From contig SOIC01000022.1 of assembly GCA_004377275.1 (NCBI GenBank), positions 1 to 6,348 of the forward strand: DNA of 6,348 bases. Reading direction: 5' to 3'. Position numbers and translations under genes: made by a program. Source of the DNA: Dehalococcoidia bacterium. GTDB lineage: Bacteria; Chloroflexota; Dehalococcoidia; E44-bin15. Below, in pieces: positions 6,219 through 6,348 of this stretch (positions are counted from its first letter, which is position 1; every line of letters begins with the position of its first letter). The notes under the pieces are model-generated. The model saw only the letters and a list, made by a program, of their open reading frames with translations. It was not told the origin of the DNA and searched no databases.

Positions 6219-6244
6219 GCAAGCTATCCCCGCTGTGCTAAAAT
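6216..6244 (+). promoter_or_regulatory. Candidate promoter for tRNA-Glu
   Basis: TAAAAT (6239-6244) is a good -10 and is preceded by TGC, giving an extended -10 (TGnTAAAAT). TAGGCA (6216-6221, four of six matches to TTGACA) sits 17 bases upstream as a -35 and overlaps the argC stop codon. Transcription would start near 6251, nine bases before the mature tRNA. This would let the tRNA be expressed independently of the argC operon. Identified by eye. Confidence 0.5.
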
Positions 6245-6259
6245 ATGGAGGTCGGAAAA

Positions 6260-6335
6260 GCCCCCATCGTCTAGCGGTCTAGGACGTCAGCCTTTCAAGC
6301 TGGAGACAGGGATTCGAGTTCCCTTGGGGGCACCA
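6260..6335 (+). tRNA. tRNA-Glu (anticodon TTC)
   Basis: A complete cloverleaf of 76 bases including an encoded CCA. The acceptor stem GCCCCCA pairs perfectly with TGGGGGC (6325-6331), followed by discriminator A and CCA (6333-6335). The anticodon stem TCAGC (6287-6291) pairs with GCTGG (6299-6303), with one T-G pair at the outer end. The loop CTTTCAA places anticodon TTC at 6294-6296, reading GAA and GAG. The T stem AGGGA (6308-6312) pairs fully with TCCCT (6320-6324) around TTCGAGT. The variable loop is four bases. The D region ATCGTCTAGCGGTCTAGGAC matches typical bacterial tRNA-Glu. No integrase or attachment-site duplication is visible in the 13 bases that follow. Confidence 0.97.
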
Positions 6336-6348
6336 CTCCTTCAGCCAG

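Noticed and set aside
6260..6348. tRNA-Glu as an integration (att) site
   Set aside because: No integrase gene and no second copy of the tRNA 3' end are in the window; only 13 bases follow the gene.

Overview
The window looks like an ordinary stretch of bacterial chromosome. Coding density is high, GC is well above half, strong Shine-Dalgarno sites are common, ATG, GTG and TTG starts are all used, and the tRNA gene encodes its own CCA end. I recognise no phage, transposon, CRISPR array or dedicated defence locus. The ArgC N-terminus (VGIINVTGYVG) and the gene mix recall uncultured Chloroflexota, possibly near Dehalococcoidia. That is an impression from memory, not a demonstrated placement.

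Left part, minus strand. A HicB-type antitoxin-like gene runs off the left edge (1-136). Just upstream of it is a 14-codon ORF (147-191) with its own ribosome-binding site. Its peptide resembles the first helix of HicA, and its stop codon abuts the hicB Shine-Dalgarno. Next is a complete tldD-type zinc metalloprotease gene (279-1682, TTG start) with no tldE partner beside it. A 120-bp divergent intergenic region (1683-1802) carries plausible back-to-back promoters.

Right part, plus strand. Five genes form a tight apparent operon: a KefB-type cation:proton antiporter with a C-terminal RCK/TrkA-N domain (1803-3488), a histidine phosphatase (3489-4118), an endonuclease III with a 4Fe-4S cluster motif (4115-4765), a small HExxH zincin-like protein (4746-5141) and argC of arginine biosynthesis (5163-6218). 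Junctions are 0 bp, a 4-bp ATGA overlap, a 20-bp overlap and a 21-bp gap, so coupled translation is likely at the first three. The functions (ion homeostasis, phosphoryl transfer, base-excision repair, a putative protease, amino-acid synthesis) do not form one pathway, so this reads as a housekeeping cluster. A tRNA-Glu(TTC) gene (6260-6335) follows, with its own candidate promoter overlapping the argC stop.

I do not see a clear new biological system. The two observations most worth checking are the HicA-like 14-codon stub in front of hicB and an in-frame, three-unit 21-bp repeat that lengthens a surface-loop region of ArgC. Every gap without a gene is under 300 bp.
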